Of a stretch of 64,000 bases of DNA, positions 63,682 through 64,000 are shown in pieces (position 1 is the first letter of the stretch; each line of letters starts with the position of its first letter). The translations under genes and the position numbers were made by a program. Source of the stretch: DUPU01 sp050952465 (lineage in GTDB: Bacteria; Bacillota; Dehalobacteriia; Dehalobacteriales; Dehalobacteriaceae); the NCBI GenBank assembly GCA_050952465.1, contig JBMNKZ010000006.1:124001-188000 (forward strand), read 5' to 3'. The notes beneath the pieces were generated by a model. It searched no databases. It had not been told where the DNA came from and worked only from the letters and a program-made list of their open reading frames with translations.

Positions 63682-64000
63682 ATGCGAGTAAAAAATCAAA
63701 AAGATGCCGGTTTTACTTTTGTAGAAGTGATCGTGTCCATGGTGATTATGATGATTGGTGTGATACCGTTAATTAGCCTTTTTGGCAGCAGTATTAATAA
63801 TTATAACCGTGCTACAAAAACTACCGTGGCTCTTAATTTAGCCGAAGAAGGGATAGAAAAGCTGGGTGTGACAGACTTAAGAGCTAAAGTTGATGACGCC
63901 GGTATTTTTGTTGGGGAGTGGGAGGTTATAGAAGGTTCTCCCAGTTATGAATCAAAGGCTGCGATAAAAGATATATCTTATGATGTAAATGGACAGATGG
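63682..64000 (+). CDS. minor prepilin (PilV-like), cut by the window end
   Basis: ATG 63682 follows AAGGAG. The protein starts MRVKNQKDAGFTFVEVIVSM, with the prepilin Gly-Phe cleavage site and Glu5, then VIMMIGVIPLISLFGSSINN. This fits a PilV/GspI-type minor pilin. The frame stays open to 64000, so the C-terminus is missing. Confidence 0.82.
   Translation, partial: MRVKNQKDAGFTFVEVIVSMVIMMIGVIPLISLFGSSINNYNRATKTTVALNLAEEGIEKLGVTDLRAKVDDAGIFVGEWEVIEGSPSYESKAAIKDISYDVNGQM

Noticed and set aside
1..64000. tRNA or rRNA genes
   Set aside because: I saw no cloverleaf with conserved GGTTCGAATCC-type T-arm and no rRNA stretches; a tRNA search program would settle this.

Overview
The window comes from a low-GC, Gram-positive, endospore-forming anaerobe of the Clostridia, most like the Peptococcaceae and relatives. 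The sporulation genes (sigK, spoIID-like, bofC-like, sigI/rsgI), the Firmicutes gene orders (ruvCAB, hisS-aspS-6S RNA-rarA, alaS-ireB-ruvX-DUF1292, mltG-trmR-U32), a T-box leader and ferredoxin-type proteins support this. I cannot name the genus. Every convincing gene lies on the + strand.

Region 1 (1-46 kb) is conserved chromosomal core. It opens with two genes linked to anaerobic homocysteine synthesis (NIL/ferredoxin, COG2122). It continues with yebC, a bofC-like gene, ruvCAB, queH, sigI-rsgI, a spoIID-like gene, queA-tgt, yajC-secDF, recJ, relA, dtd, a metallo-hydrolase, T-box-hisS-aspS, 6S RNA, csoR with a visible operator, trxA, rarA, mnmA, alaS, ireB, an aldo/keto reductase-ferredoxin fusion, ruvX, a vanW-family gene, mltG, a tRNA U34 modification pair (trmR and a U32 peptidase), a class B PBP, sigK, yqeG, aroE and a MerR regulator. 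Most operons have near-consensus sigma-A promoters and clear terminators. Four genes here are broken by single-base indels (rsgI, yajC, relA, the aldo/keto reductase).

Region 2 (46.3-54 kb) is a surface-protein island. A class I cyclic-di-GMP riboswitch with its own terminator precedes a SipW-type signal peptidase. Then come three tandem TasA/camelysin-like proteins, a larger secreted protein interrupted by an in-frame stop, a second SipW-type peptidase and another long TasA-like protein. Two tandem class I c-di-GMP riboswitches, each with its own terminator, then precede a further camelysin-like gene.

Region 3 (54-64 kb) holds a secreted protein, a very large GLUG-repeat adhesin and a type IV pilus operon (pilB, pilT, pilC, pilA, prepilin peptidase, two more prepilins, the last cut by the window end). 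From about 54.05 to 61.28 kb the genes carry about twenty single-base indels while protein motifs on both sides of each stay intact. From 61.3 kb on the genes are intact. This is either a local patch of poor consensus sequence or recent decay of the locus.

The most interesting hypothesis is that c-di-GMP, through three riboswitches, jointly controls a TasA-like fibre system, an adhesin and type IV pili.
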